Origin: Coemansia sp. RSA 487
Lineage: Eukaryota > Kickxellomycota > Kickxellomycetes > Kickxellales > Kickxellaceae
Direction: 5' to 3'
DNA length: 64,000 bases
NCBI GenBank assembly: GCA_027577595.1
Contig: JANBRJ010000068.1
Coordinates: forward strand, 28,116-92,115
Of this stretch, positions 38,515-48,888 are shown one piece after another. The translations under genes were made by a program, and so were the position numbers. The notes beneath the pieces are model-generated. The model was not told the DNA's origin and made no database searches. It saw only the letters and a program-made list of their open reading frames with translations. Each line of letters opens with the position of its first letter. The stretch's first letter is position 1.

Positions 38515-41500
38515 CTAGATCTCCACTGCTTCACGCCGCCCTGGAGTCGACGCTGCGCTGCGGGGCGCTACAGGTGATATCGTTGGCGTTGACTCGCTGA
38601 CAGCATTGCTGCTGCCACCAATACCAAGGTACCGGCGTCCGCCAGTGGGCGTCGACGATGCCGGGCGGTACAGATCGACAGCCCCGCTGTCTGCATCCCT
38701 GCGCACATCAACAAGCGACCGTGTCTCCTCCACAGCAGTTGCCGCGCCATTCAGTCCGCCGTCCTCGCCAAGCCCCGTCCACAGATATGGCTTGAATGTC
38801 GACGACGAAAAGTCTATCGATCCCGCACACCCGGCGCTCAGCGTCGTCATCGCTTCCAGATCAACGTCCATGCTGTCACCGCCACCGTCCTTGTTGCTGC
38901 CCGCCCCTGCTGCCTTTACCTGCTGGTACTGTTGCGACGATGCTGTGTGGCCCGCCAGACCAAAATCCAGAGGCTCGTCGTGCAGCCGGAAGCTGGACAG
39001 CAGCCCCGACGAAGCATCCGTCAACGCACCCATTGCTTCCTGGGTGAGCTGCGTGCCCGAGAGTGTCCGCGCATGCCGTGTGCCACCGCTATTGGCCCCG
39101 CTTGCACCCAATCCAGCGGAGCCTATACCAAGCGAACCAAACATTGATGCCGCTTGCTGGCTCTGCTGCTGCGGTATATCTTGCTGGTAATCTCTCGTGG
39201 CTTCAGACACATGCGGAAACTGCATCAGCTGAGCTGCTGTTGCTTCAGATACCGCTGGCAGCGTCTGCATGGTTCCGTTTCCAGCACCGCCAATCCGCTG
39301 CTGCTGCTGCTGTTGCTGCTGCCCGCCTCCAACGCCGACCATCGTCCCATGACCACCACCAACACCACCGTAGTTCTGGTTGCTAATTGTCCGGCTGCGG
39401 CGGACTCGCGTCGCTCTGCTATCAACAGGCTTAAGTGTTCCGCTGCTAGGCCTGGGTGGATACCCATTCGTGCCATTTCTTTCACCCGTTAGCATATGCT
39501 GTGGGTAATGGCGTGTCTGCAAATTAAGCGCATGGATACTAGAACCGCCAGATCCGTTCGACGGTGGAATAGCTGGAACACGGTTCAGCAAGCTGTTTCC
39601 AAAGTTCGACGTTGCTACGCCCTCCATCAGCGATGACGGCACATGCATGGTCCGGCGACGCGAATGCGCATTGTCAGAACTGCTCCCCCCAGCCACAGCA
39701 GCATCAGCCGCTACAGCTCTTGCTTCGGATCCCGTGCTCAGAGATAGGCTGCGTGCGCCTGCCGCCGGAGCTCTCTGGTCGCTGGATTCGGAACCATCGC
39801 CCAGCGCCACTGCAACGGCCGCTGCAGCGGCTGCTGCCGCTTCTGCAATACCGGCTCCATCCTGGCTCGCCGTGTTGTAAACAGTGCCCTGGCTTGCGCC
39901 CATGGCACTGCGGATGTCAGTATTGCTACTATTGTTATGTAGGGCGGTTGTCTGCAGACCGAGGATATCGCCGCTGCCTGGAGGATATGCAAAACTCGGG
40001 TATATAGGCATTGAGGGTCGCCGATAGGACGCATTTGCCGTGCTTTGGCCGATTCCAAAGGGATTAAGCGATGTAATTGAGCTGGTGTCGGGTGCTGCTG
40101 CCTGTGCCGCTGCTGCAGCGGCAGTGATGTTCGCTGCGTCAAGCGTTGCTGCCAACGATGGCGTCAACCCATACCAGTCAAACTGGCTACGCCGGCGAGC
40201 ATGCGTCATGCCGTTCCCAGATACTGTAGCATTGCTATCGCTGCCGCCGCCAACTCCTGAGCTTCCGTCTGCAACGTGATCCCCGTTCGCTGACGTGCCC
40301 ATCGTCGCTGACGTGCCAATGCTGGCGTTGAGCATGTTCGGATCAATAGAATCGCCACTAATATGGTGGCCAGCACTATCGTTCAGATTCCATCCCAAGT
40401 TCGATGACGCAAAGCTTGGGAACCACTGGCTAAAATGCGTCAGCGCCTCGAGATCGACAGGCGTGTCTCCGCTGGACGTGGTACTCAGCCCAATGCTATT
40501 GTCATCAGCAACGCCGTTGGCTCGAAGCAGCCGCTGTGCAGAACGTAGCTGGCTACGATGCCCCATCAGAAGGTCGCCACGGATATCGCCCATTGCTCCG
40601 TTCATAGTGGCTGATGCAGAAAGTGACGGCTCTGCAGTGGCTGATGTGGTTGAAAGCTTGTACCCAAGGTCTGTAGATACGCTAATATCATTATGCGCCC
40701 CCGCTGCCATTGCATCAGCTGTAGTGGCTTGTATTCCTGTCTGAGCGCTAGTTATTCCAGCCCCTGTTATACCGGAGCTGTTCTGTGTTGACATATCCGC
40801 TGCCACTGCCGCCGCCGCCGCCGCCGCTGCTGCTGCTGCCACATTTTCGTCGGGGAGCCGTGGAAACAGGAAAGCATCTGGGTTGATCTGCCCATCAACT
40901 GTCATTCTCCTGATTGTGTCTGCTGTGCTACCAAGGTGCATATCCGTACTGTTAGATACGTCTGCAGCTGAGTGACCCAGCCCAGCAACCGAAGTATTGA
41001 AATATCCCATTGACGACGAAAAGTTTGTGCGATCGATCCCAGCTGCCATTGCTGCTGCTGCTGCCATTGCATCGTTTATGTCCGCCTGGACAGAGTGTCT
41101 CCGCTTGGTCGACTGAGTAGGCGTCGAGTATCCGCTAGCAACCCTCCCTTCGAGAGCCAACGCATCAAGATGGTCGGTTGGTGTAGCCGCTCCAATAGGA
41201 CGCGAAAACACTGAAGGCGCAAACGATTCAAGCAAAAAGTTGCGGTGGTTTTGGGCGCCAAACGAACTAGCAGAAATAGTGCCTGGCCGTCGCTGCTCAG
41301 AGTCAGAAAGTGCGCTAAACTCACCGATATGCACGCCCCTGTCGTTGGCTCCATGAGCAGGTGCCGAATGGATTCCACCATCGTTTTGAGCTACTGTGGT
41401 AGCATAGCCCGTGCTTGCCTCGTACTCAAGACCTACCGAGCCAAGCACCGGGTCTCTGTTTGACGCCAGAGCTATAGCCGCTTGATCTTCGCCAACAGCC

Positions 41501-43881
41501 GTGGCAGCCTTTGACCGTGAACGTCCTCGCTTTTGCGTAGTGCTCTTTCTGCGGCCACCTGTCTTTTTAGACTTGCTGCTAGCTTCATCACCAGCTTCTG
41601 TCAACGAGGCAGTAGCCCTGCGATTCTTGCTTTTGCCGACATTGTCTACGTTGCTGGCACGAGCGACGCCACCTGCAGTTGAACGCCGTTTTGGGGTGCG
41701 CGATTTGCTAGAGCCAGGCGGTGCATAGCTAACAGACATTGCACTTAGTCCTGAGTCATCATCTTCAGCTTCTGCACTATCATCTTCAGGCGAAGCTTTA
41801 CCATTGCCGTCGGCATCTGCGTCATAGCTGGGATCAACGTCGTTTTCAGGGATCGGATGCGGATCAAGCGAGTCATTTCTCTGGTGAAGAATAGCCATGA
41901 TCTTATCGCGGATATGGTCTGGTATATCGCCATCAAGCCGCTTACTGGCCGTAGGTGCCTTGCGCTTTGGTGTCAGGTTCTTGGATTGCGTCGGCGGCGG
42001 ACCAGGAGTAGTGTGGCGCTCACGGTCGGCACGCTCCTTGTTAGGGATGACATATCCAAACATTTCGAATACCTCGGGAAATGCATTGCGCAGCCGATCA
42101 CGCAGCGATTGGCCTGGTCTGTTTTCAAGCTGCAGATCAGGGTCCGCAGCTATCTTCGTCCAGTGGTTTGCATGGCGCATAACACCGATCAACAAACGAC
42201 GGTCTTCATCGTTTGTGTAATTGCGCGTGGGCTTGCGTTGAACACGGTGAAGACCCTGCAAACGCTGGGAGTTTGGTGGAAGAGGCCATACAACATCGGG
42301 CTCCTTCCCGCTGCTTTTACGGTTGTTCTTTTTATTCGGACCGTGCGCGCATTCCTGAGCGCGGATAGTGCGAAACCGATCTTTCAGATCAACAGATGTA
42401 CGGCTGTTAAAGATAAAGCTTGGGTCGTCCAAGATCTTTTTCCACGCACCAACACCATATTTGCTGCATCCTTGCAACAGATTCTCTGTTTCTTCATCGG
42501 TCCATTTACGCGCTGCGCGCCGCACTTCCGAAAGGGTGGCAAGTTTCGACTGGTCTGAAGCATGGCTGGACTTTCGCTTAGCTGGAGTCTGGAACGGGGA
42601 GTCGCTACTGCCATTCTTGCGTTTACGTTTCGACGTACTCGTGAGCCCTGGTGGCGCTATGGCTGATCCAGATTTCGCTGCGCCTGACACAGAATTCTCG
42701 TGATGTGGCAGCGCTGAATACTGGTCGCTCTGCAGCATAATGTGATCCTGATGAATCACAGAGGCCGTAAGATGGCCGATTTGCCCAGTGCTCGAACCAA
42801 ACGACTGCGGGCCAAACTGGGATTGTTGATGGCCCTGCGTTTCAACTCCTGACGACGACGACGATGACAACAGCGCAGAGTTCGAGTCGGTTGTCGTTGC
42901 AGCAATGTGCTGCAGCGCCTGCGCAAGATCGCGGTATGCTGCATTGGATAAAGACGGATCATAATGCGCTGGAAACCCCGACTGGCCATTGCTTGAACCG
43001 CCAGTTACATTGTTAAACCCATGATTGATCCCGGACAAGGTCAGCGGGTTTGCAGAAAGCAGTTCGCTGTGAGCCAAATATGCGCTATTTTCCACATTCT
43101 GTTGGCGGTTCCGGTTGTGGTGGGAGCTGCTACCGTCATGGCCAATGTGCCCGTGGTAGCTGTGTGTGCTGTTGCTGCTGTTGTTATTATGGTGAGCGGT
43201 CACAGTTGGGTTCGCAGTCGAAGACGATTCTGCCACGTATGCGGCAGCACTGTTCAGCAGAGCGAGAAAGCCCATGTCTGGACGACGCTGTGCGGATGAG
43301 TCAAAGGAGCCTGGGAGAGGAGCCGATCCCTCCCGAGCGTTTGCATCGAATGTTGAGTGGCTCTGGCGTGGGGTAGAGGTCGAGCTTTGGATCTTTGTAG
43401 CAGACGTCTGAACAGGCTTCCATAAGTTGGATACCTCAGCGACTGAAGCAGACGCGGATCCAACAGCTTCGGAGCTGGCAGAAACTCCGGTGCGGTCCTG
43501 CAGTGCAGCAAGGACACGGGCGGCAGCGGCTGCAGAATCGCCCATGGATGAGGACGACTCGGAGGACCTGCTGTTGCCTGTTACCTCAGAATCGGTGGAC
43601 TGGCCGCTGGAATCGTTGGCTTTTCTTGGGCGCATCTGAAGCGTGTCTGAAACAGTTGTTGACTCGGTCGAAGTTGAAGAAGCAGGTGTGGCCGGAGCAA
43701 ACAGCCCTTGGTGAGATAAGGCGTCGGAGACTGCTGCGATGGGGTTGTTCGATGTGGTAGAGTAGTAGGCGATAAACTTGTCTACGAGATCAGACCCAGG
43801 GCAGACTTCCGCTGCTATTGCCGATTCTTCTACGTGGTGTATTCTGGGTATATCTGTTTCGAGGCCTTTGCTTGTTGTCAT
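38515..43881 (-). CDS. Large Tay1/Teb1-type double-Myb (telobox) protein
   Basis: This is a 1788-residue protein with two Myb domains. The first (~456-508) is RKWTDEETENLLQGCSKYGV followed by GAWKKILDD and the telobox-like VDLKDRFRTI. The second (~550-605) is NYTNDEDRRLLIGVMRHANH with ENRPGQSLRDRLRNAFPE. This tandem arrangement with a VDLKDRFR helix is that of Yarrowia Tay1, Ustilago Tay1 and fission-yeast Teb1, which bind double-stranded TTAGGG-type telomeric DNA or act as transcription factors. The rest is low-complexity Ser/Asn/Gly/Ala with basic AT-hook-like patches (~690-770). Teb1 and Tay1 are far shorter. The ATG at 43881 is the first in this frame; an unusual leader precedes it. Confidence 0.82.
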   Translation of the reverse strand: MTTSKGLETDIPRIHHVEESAIAAEVCPGSDLVDKFIAYYSTTSNNPIAAVSDALSHQGLFAPATPASSTSTESTTVSDTLQMRPRKANDSSGQSTDSEVTGNSRSSESSSSMGDSAAAAARVLAALQDRTGVSASSEAVGSASASVAEVSNLWKPVQTSATKIQSSTSTPRQSHSTFDANAREGSAPLPGSFDSSAQRRPDMGFLALLNSAAAYVAESSSTANPTVTAHHNNNSSNSTHSYHGHIGHDGSSSHHNRNRQQNVENSAYLAHSELLSANPLTLSGINHGFNNVTGGSSNGQSGFPAHYDPSLSNAAYRDLAQALQHIAATTTDSNSALLSSSSSSGVETQGHQQSQFGPQSFGSSTGQIGHLTASVIHQDHIMLQSDQYSALPHHENSVSGAAKSGSAIAPPGLTSTSKRKRKNGSSDSPFQTPAKRKSSHASDQSKLATLSEVRRAARKWTDEETENLLQGCSKYGVGAWKKILDDPSFIFNSRTSVDLKDRFRTIRAQECAHGPNKKNNRKSSGKEPDVVWPLPPNSQRLQGLHRVQRKPTRNYTNDEDRRLLIGVMRHANHWTKIAADPDLQLENRPGQSLRDRLRNAFPEVFEMFGYVIPNKERADRERHTTPGPPPTQSKNLTPKRKAPTASKRLDGDIPDHIRDKIMAILHQRNDSLDPHPIPENDVDPSYDADADGNGKASPEDDSAEAEDDDSGLSAMSVSYAPPGSSKSRTPKRRSTAGGVARASNVDNVGKSKNRRATASLTEAGDEASSKSKKTGGRRKSTTQKRGRSRSKAATAVGEDQAAIALASNRDPVLGSVGLEYEASTGYATTVAQNDGGIHSAPAHGANDRGVHIGEFSALSDSEQRRPGTISASSFGAQNHRNFLLESFAPSVFSRPIGAATPTDHLDALALEGRVASGYSTPTQSTKRRHSVQADINDAMAAAAAMAAGIDRTNFSSSMGYFNTSVAGLGHSAADVSNSTDMHLGSTADTIRRMTVDGQINPDAFLFPRLPDENVAAAAAAAAAAAVAADMSTQNSSGITGAGITSAQTGIQATTADAMAAGAHNDISVSTDLGYKLSTTSATAEPSLSASATMNGAMGDIRGDLLMGHRSQLRSAQRLLRANGVADDNSIGLSTTSSGDTPVDLEALTHFSQWFPSFASSNLGWNLNDSAGHHISGDSIDPNMLNASIGTSATMGTSANGDHVADGSSGVGGGSDSNATVSGNGMTHARRRSQFDWYGLTPSLAATLDAANITAAAAAAQAAAPDTSSITSLNPFGIGQSTANASYRRPSMPIYPSFAYPPGSGDILGLQTTALHNNSSNTDIRSAMGASQGTVYNTASQDGAGIAEAAAAAAAAVAVALGDGSESSDQRAPAAGARSLSLSTGSEARAVAADAAVAGGSSSDNAHSRRRTMHVPSSLMEGVATSNFGNSLLNRVPAIPPSNGSGGSSIHALNLQTRHYPQHMLTGERNGTNGYPPRPSSGTLKPVDSRATRVRRSRTISNQNYGGVGGGHGTMVGVGGGQQQQQQQQRIGGAGNGTMQTLPAVSEATAAQLMQFPHVSEATRDYQQDIPQQQSQQAASMFGSLGIGSAGLGASGANSGGTRHARTLSGTQLTQEAMGALTDASSGLLSSFRLHDEPLDFGLAGHTASSQQYQQVKAAGAGSNKDGGGDSMDVDLEAMTTLSAGCAGSIDFSSSTFKPYLWTGLGEDGGLNGAATAVEETRSLVDVRRDADSGAVDLYRPASSTPTGGRRYLGIGGSSNAVSESTPTISPVAPRSAASTPGRREAVEI

Positions 43882-46378
43882 TGAAAGCTAGCGATAGGTG
43901 TTCCTGGTCGCTATTTTGAATGTAAGCTTTTTGTGTGGTACGCGAGCGCCTGTCAACGAGAAAGAGCGGAGATAAATAAAACTGAGGGTTTGGAAATCGT
44001 AAGATGCGCAGTCGATTCTGGGCTATAGGTGTAGAAAGATGGATACGAAGAAGATTGCAGAATCGTACAAAAGATATGATTCGATAATTATTTTTAGCAA
44101 TACGAAAGACTTTGATGTGCAAGAAAAAGCGGATGCTGAGGAACTGCGATAGAACCAGACCTGTGTCCAGGGGTATAGAAAGGATTTGAGAGATGTCAGT
44201 TAACGGAATCAACAGATAGTAGAGAGGAATGCTGGTGCACGCGATCAGTGGTGTCTGTACGCAATATACTTGGGAGAAGAAGGGAGGGAAAACAGGCAGT
44301 AAACAAATAAAGCAATAGAGCAAATGAGGCAAGGAAAGGTGGCTGCAAGTAGTGCCTTGGCACGCGTGCTCAAGGAGCAAGACAACGTGGGTCTGAGTCG
44401 GCTGCCAAGAAAAAGGAGCAAGCACAAAGAGGAAATATTTATCAAAGCAAGAACGTACAGTTTTGTGGAGTAAAGTCGAACCGGAAAAAGCGCAATAGAA
44501 TAAAATGGTGTCGAGTAGGAAAAACAGGCGTGGTACACGGACTGCCTTGGTCCTGCTTGACCTCTTGTTTGGCTTCTTTTTTTTGGCCAGTAGAACGGAA
44601 AAAGTAGAGGCCAAGTAGCAAAAAGGTGTGATAGTTTTTCGCGGGCTGCTTCGGAAGACTAATGAGTGTGAGTATGGAGAAGCGGTTCTTTCAGAAGTAA
44701 GGAGTAGTATATGTGCTCCTGGTCGCAGAACAATACAAGTGAAAATGGAACAGCTGCAAAGAGAACGCAAATTTAAGAAAGGAAAGAAATAAGAGTGCCA
44801 GGATAAAGGGAAAGAGGCTGGGAAGAAGGAAACGAGATAAAAGTATGCTTGCTTGATGGCGAAGCTTTTTTTTTTGCAGAAGCGGAAAGTGGCAGTTGGC
44901 GGCGGCACTGTGAAAGAAGCGTGATGTCAGGCAAGAAAGGCAGAAAAAGAAATAAAGCTGGCAGCATCAATCTGAGCCAAGCAGCCTGCGTTCTAGCCAC
45001 ACCTTAGTTTCTTTTTTCTTTTCCTGTTCGGTGCCGCTTGCTTGCCTGCTTGCTTTGGTTCGGCGCTGCCTCTGCCTAGACTCTTGCGCATGGTTTGGAT
45101 CAAACCGTGTCAAGTGAGCACGGTGTGGTCCATTTTTTAATTTTGGCAAGGGCCAGGCGTCGATCCTTCCTTTTTCGCTGGTCTGAGCCAGGAAATGAAG
45201 ACAGCTCGACTTTTCCAGGACACTGGCAAAGCTTCTACAAACTTTGCCATTGCTCTGATCACAAGCCCCATTTTGGATGATCGCGGACGGTGCCAGCAAT
45301 TGTTGAATCCAGCAGCAAGGAGCATTCACTGGGTGAAAAAAAGTAGTAAGGTCCGGCATGTTTATCCCCCACCTTCCCTGCCTTTATCAGTGCGGCTGCT
45401 ACTGATACATGCATGCATGCGTGTGTAAAAGACATTACATTCATTCCAGCAAAACGAAAGAAAGGTACACTTTGCTTCCTTGAGATAGAAAATATGGCGG
45501 AGAAAAGAATGGAAACGGGACTTTTCTCTTATGCGCATGAGGATGACAGCCATGTGCGTCAGCCATTGGCTCTGTCACTCCCTTACTCCCTTGCTTTCAG
45601 CAAAGAAGGCTGAAAGTCCCACGCATGTCGGGGAATGATGCTGTCTTGAGTCTGGGTCTCCCGTCGCAAACCTCATCAATGCCAAATGCCTCCTCATCGC
45701 CATTGCATCATCTCAACATCCAGGGCGACTTTCAGTGACGACACATATACATATTGTATCTATCCGAACTGGCCGGGTTTAAGGTCTTGGCATTTTAATA
45801 AGAAGGAGGTGGCTAGTCTTCTCGCCGTCTTTCTCGGCTAGAAGCAACAGCAACAGGCGACATGTTTTTGATCCACGATTGCCGGCACCACTCACCTTTG
45901 TGTTCTTGGTTGCAATTTGCTGTAACCTCCGTAATCGATTCGTCGGAGATTTTATTTCCCGTGGTATGAGCGCACACGACAAAGATACTCGGAGAAACAG
46001 AAATATATTGAATGTGAGATGCTTCAGCAGAAAAAGAGCAAAATGAAATGCTTGCTTTGCTTACTTTGCTTTCTTTCCATGCCCCTGGGTCAAAGCCGTA
46101 GCAATATGCCGACAAGCCTACTACTACTTTTTGATTTATCAACAAACATCTGTTGCTGCTAAAGCCCATATGCCATTTGCAGCAGCCTATTGTTGCACTG
46201 TTCATAATACAATCTCGATACTGTTGTTCGTTTTACTGCATGCGCAGATCTACTTGAGACTAAGCCTTATCTTGTGTACTTGGGAGGGACATGGGAAAAT
46301 TGAAAATAAACGGGTTTGCAAATGTGCATCTATCAGTGACAAAAATAAATAGCGCAGTTGTTTGTTGCATTGTGTTGC
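43882..46378. other. Leader and long spacer upstream of the Tay1-like gene
   Basis: On the minus strand, about 44900-43882 is very rich in C and T and lacks stops in one frame for 372 codons (43790-44908), overlapping the Tay1-like start in another frame; I read it as promoter and 5' UTR rather than a gene. The stretch 44910-46378 shows only short frames with no domain. It ends at the stop of the GPI-anchored gene. Confidence 0.45.
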
Positions 46379-47330
46379 CTACATATATCCACTGCTGCCG
46401 CTGCCAATGGCCGCAACAGCAACAATGGCTGGAACCGCGACAGCAAGCCAAGCATTGACCGAGGCGCTGCTGGCGGCAGATTTAGAGCCGGTGGGCAGAG
46501 GGCCGCCCCTTCTCTTTGGCGCGCCTTGCTTGTCGTCCTTCTTTGGCTTGGTCTTTGACGAGCCACCGTCAGCAATGATGACGTTAGGCCCGGTGGCTGT
46601 CTCGTTGCTCAGTAGCTTTGGCTGCGGCTTGCTTCCAGTGGTCTGGTCATCGTACTTTTGCACCATGACCTTGAGGTCCGGCGCCTGGTCGGTGGTGCAA
46701 GCAATCCGAGCGTCGCAGCTAGTGAAGCACGAGGTTCTGTCGCCAGAGTTCATCCCACCGTTGTTGCACGACGCACGGCACTCGCTTCTTTGCGCCTCGC
46801 ACACGCGCTGGAATGCTGGCCACTGGTACCGGTGGATTGCAGCCTCTGCGCCATTCGTGCACGTACACTTTGATCCGAGCGTGTTGGTGTTGCAGAATGC
46901 CTCCCGAGTCAGGCCCTCGCCACCGCAGACGTTGGTGCAGAACAGCACTTGCTCCGCGCAAAGCTCCTTGCGAAGCTTCTCGGGCATCTGCTCCGTTTCC
47001 CATGCGCATGCTATGTACAGAATAATGTGGCATCACTTGCATTGTTTTCTATCAGTATACTCTTTGTGTTTTTGCTCCTCACATCCGTCGCCACAAGAAA
47101 TATTCGTTGAAACAAAGCAAAACAAAGCACAGCAAAAGAGATACATTGTATGTCTGCACTATTTGAAATGTCTCAATTGTGAGCACACAGCAAAGGATTT
47201 CGCTTGTTCTTTTGCAAAATGAGTTCTGGTATTAACAAATGCACACGTTACAAGAAAAAGCAAAAAAAAAGGAAAACTTACCTGCAGAGGCAGCAAGCAT
47301 GACAATTGTCAGTTCTTCGTAAAGACGCAT
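46379..47330 (-). CDS. GPI-anchored Cys-rich surface protein (DUF7707-like), two exons
   Basis: Exon 1 is 47330-47282 (MRLYEELTIVMLAASA plus one base) and exon 2 is 47010-46379, giving 226 residues in frame. The signal peptide ends near AACA. Twelve cysteines follow in a fixed pattern (CAEQVLFCTNVC, FCNTNTLGSKCTC, VCEAQRSECRASC, SCFTSCDARIAC), resembling the fungal DUF7707 extracellular family, then a Lys/Pro-rich linker and a C-terminal hydrophobic tail (AWLAVAVPAIVAVAAIG) typical of a GPI attachment signal. Expected location is the cell wall or plasma membrane surface. The splice donor is GTAAGT and the acceptor ACATAG; the phase fits exactly, which strongly supports this model. Without exon 1 the secretion signal would be missing. 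Confidence 0.8.
47011..47281 (-). other. Intron of the GPI-anchored protein gene
   Basis: Minus-strand donor GTAAGT at 47281-47276 and acceptor TAG at 47013-47011 bound 271 bases. The interrupted codon (G/CA) restores an Ala codon between signal peptide and mature chain. Confidence 0.72.
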
Positions 47331-48888
47331 CGACTTTGCTTCGATTTCCTATATAAACTATCTAGATAAAATATGGTAGTGATGTTATGCTTGTGGAAAA
47401 AACTAAATGAATAATATATCGGTAAAGGCTTGTAATGTTTTCCGATCCAGAGCATTGCCCGCGCGTTGTTCGCTATGTGGTTTAAATACAAAAACAAGCA
47501 GACAAGTTGGCCCTTGATCGAGAAAACACATATTGTGTTGTAAGTTTATTGATACCCACCAGATGAAACCGGTGTTTGCTAGACAAACACACGTGTCTGG
47601 TATTAAAGCCATTTCTTGTTCAGAATACTGACTACTTGTTTTTGCAATACGTAATATATAGGGGGTTTCAGATCGCGGCATGCGCATGTGGTATTTATAT
47701 TCACACTGATCTTTACGTTATGTTTGCGAACTTGCTGATTTTGTTTTTGCTCCAATGTACTTGATGTGCTACAAGACCGCGTGTCTGTGATTAATTGATA
47801 TTACGTGTGCTCCTGTCTCACTTTAACTTTTAGCTGGCGATGCTCTGCATTTGACATTTAAAGATCTACAAGCCACTTTCGGAAACAGTAACTCGTGCTT
47901 GTTTTCATTTTTGTTTGTTTTCATTTTATTTGCCTGCACAAGCATATTGAATTAAAGCTCAATTACAGAGTGTGGCATATATGGCGTCTTTATCATCGAC
48001 AAGCTTCTATGATTTGTGCACTTCATCTCCATCTTCCCCCGCCTTTGATCCAATGTTCAAGGTTCAAAGCCGAAACCCTCTTCATACCGCCATATAGGAT
48101 ATGAGTTGTGCGGGGGGGAATAGATGGAAAACGCGGAAATGTAATCCATCCAGAATTAAATTGGTATGAAAGAGTGCAAAACATGAATCAAAGCCAAAAA
48201 CGTTCTTCGTATATCATCTACTGCGCTTGGCAAAAAAAACATTAGGCCTGCACTCAATGTATACATCACAGCCACACAAAAGAAGCCAAGCACCCTCTTT
48301 TTTTCTGTTCATTCCATCCTTTGCCAGCAATATGCGCGGGAAGCAAAGCATGCGGGCGAAGAATGTTTACTTTTTATTCCTTGAATCCACCACTTCATTC
48401 TTTAAATGTTAATGGCAATTGTTGCAATGTCAGCAAGGGGATTTATCACTTGTAATCGCCACTGCCTCAGGAAAAGCAAAGCGCCGTCCTTTCCTCCCCC
48501 GCACCCGTTGCAACAACTCTTCCTCTACCCCCATCTTTTTGTTGTCCAGTCTGAATCATGCTACTTTTCGAGAGCTTCATTCTTTGCTACTGCTTCTGCT
48601 AACCAACGCTGCCTACGCCTCATTCTTGTTCTTGTTTTTTCGCTTCTTTGTCCGCCGTCATTTCTTGCCAACTCTTGTTTTTCTCTTTTCCTTGCCCACA
48701 AAAGTGCTATATTTTCATATTTACGCGTTTGGAAACTCATATTCCCCCCTTTTATTCGCATACATCCCGTTGCAGCTGTATTCTATATCTAGCACCAACG
48801 GCGTTATCCCATTTCTGGAGTCCTTTTTTCCGGTCTATTTCCATTTTCCTTGCATATCGCAGCTAAAACCACACCACTTTCCCAAAAG
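47331..48888. promoter_or_regulatory. Divergent promoter region, GPI protein / septin
   Basis: This 1.56-kb spacer holds both promoters. The first part is AT-rich. From about 48480 to 48880 the plus strand is strongly C/T-rich before the septin ATG, and open frames there lack domains. Confidence 0.45.

Noticed and set aside
48050-48085. A tRNA T-loop-like GGTTCAAAGCC
   Set aside because: No acceptor or anticodon stem in the expected distance.
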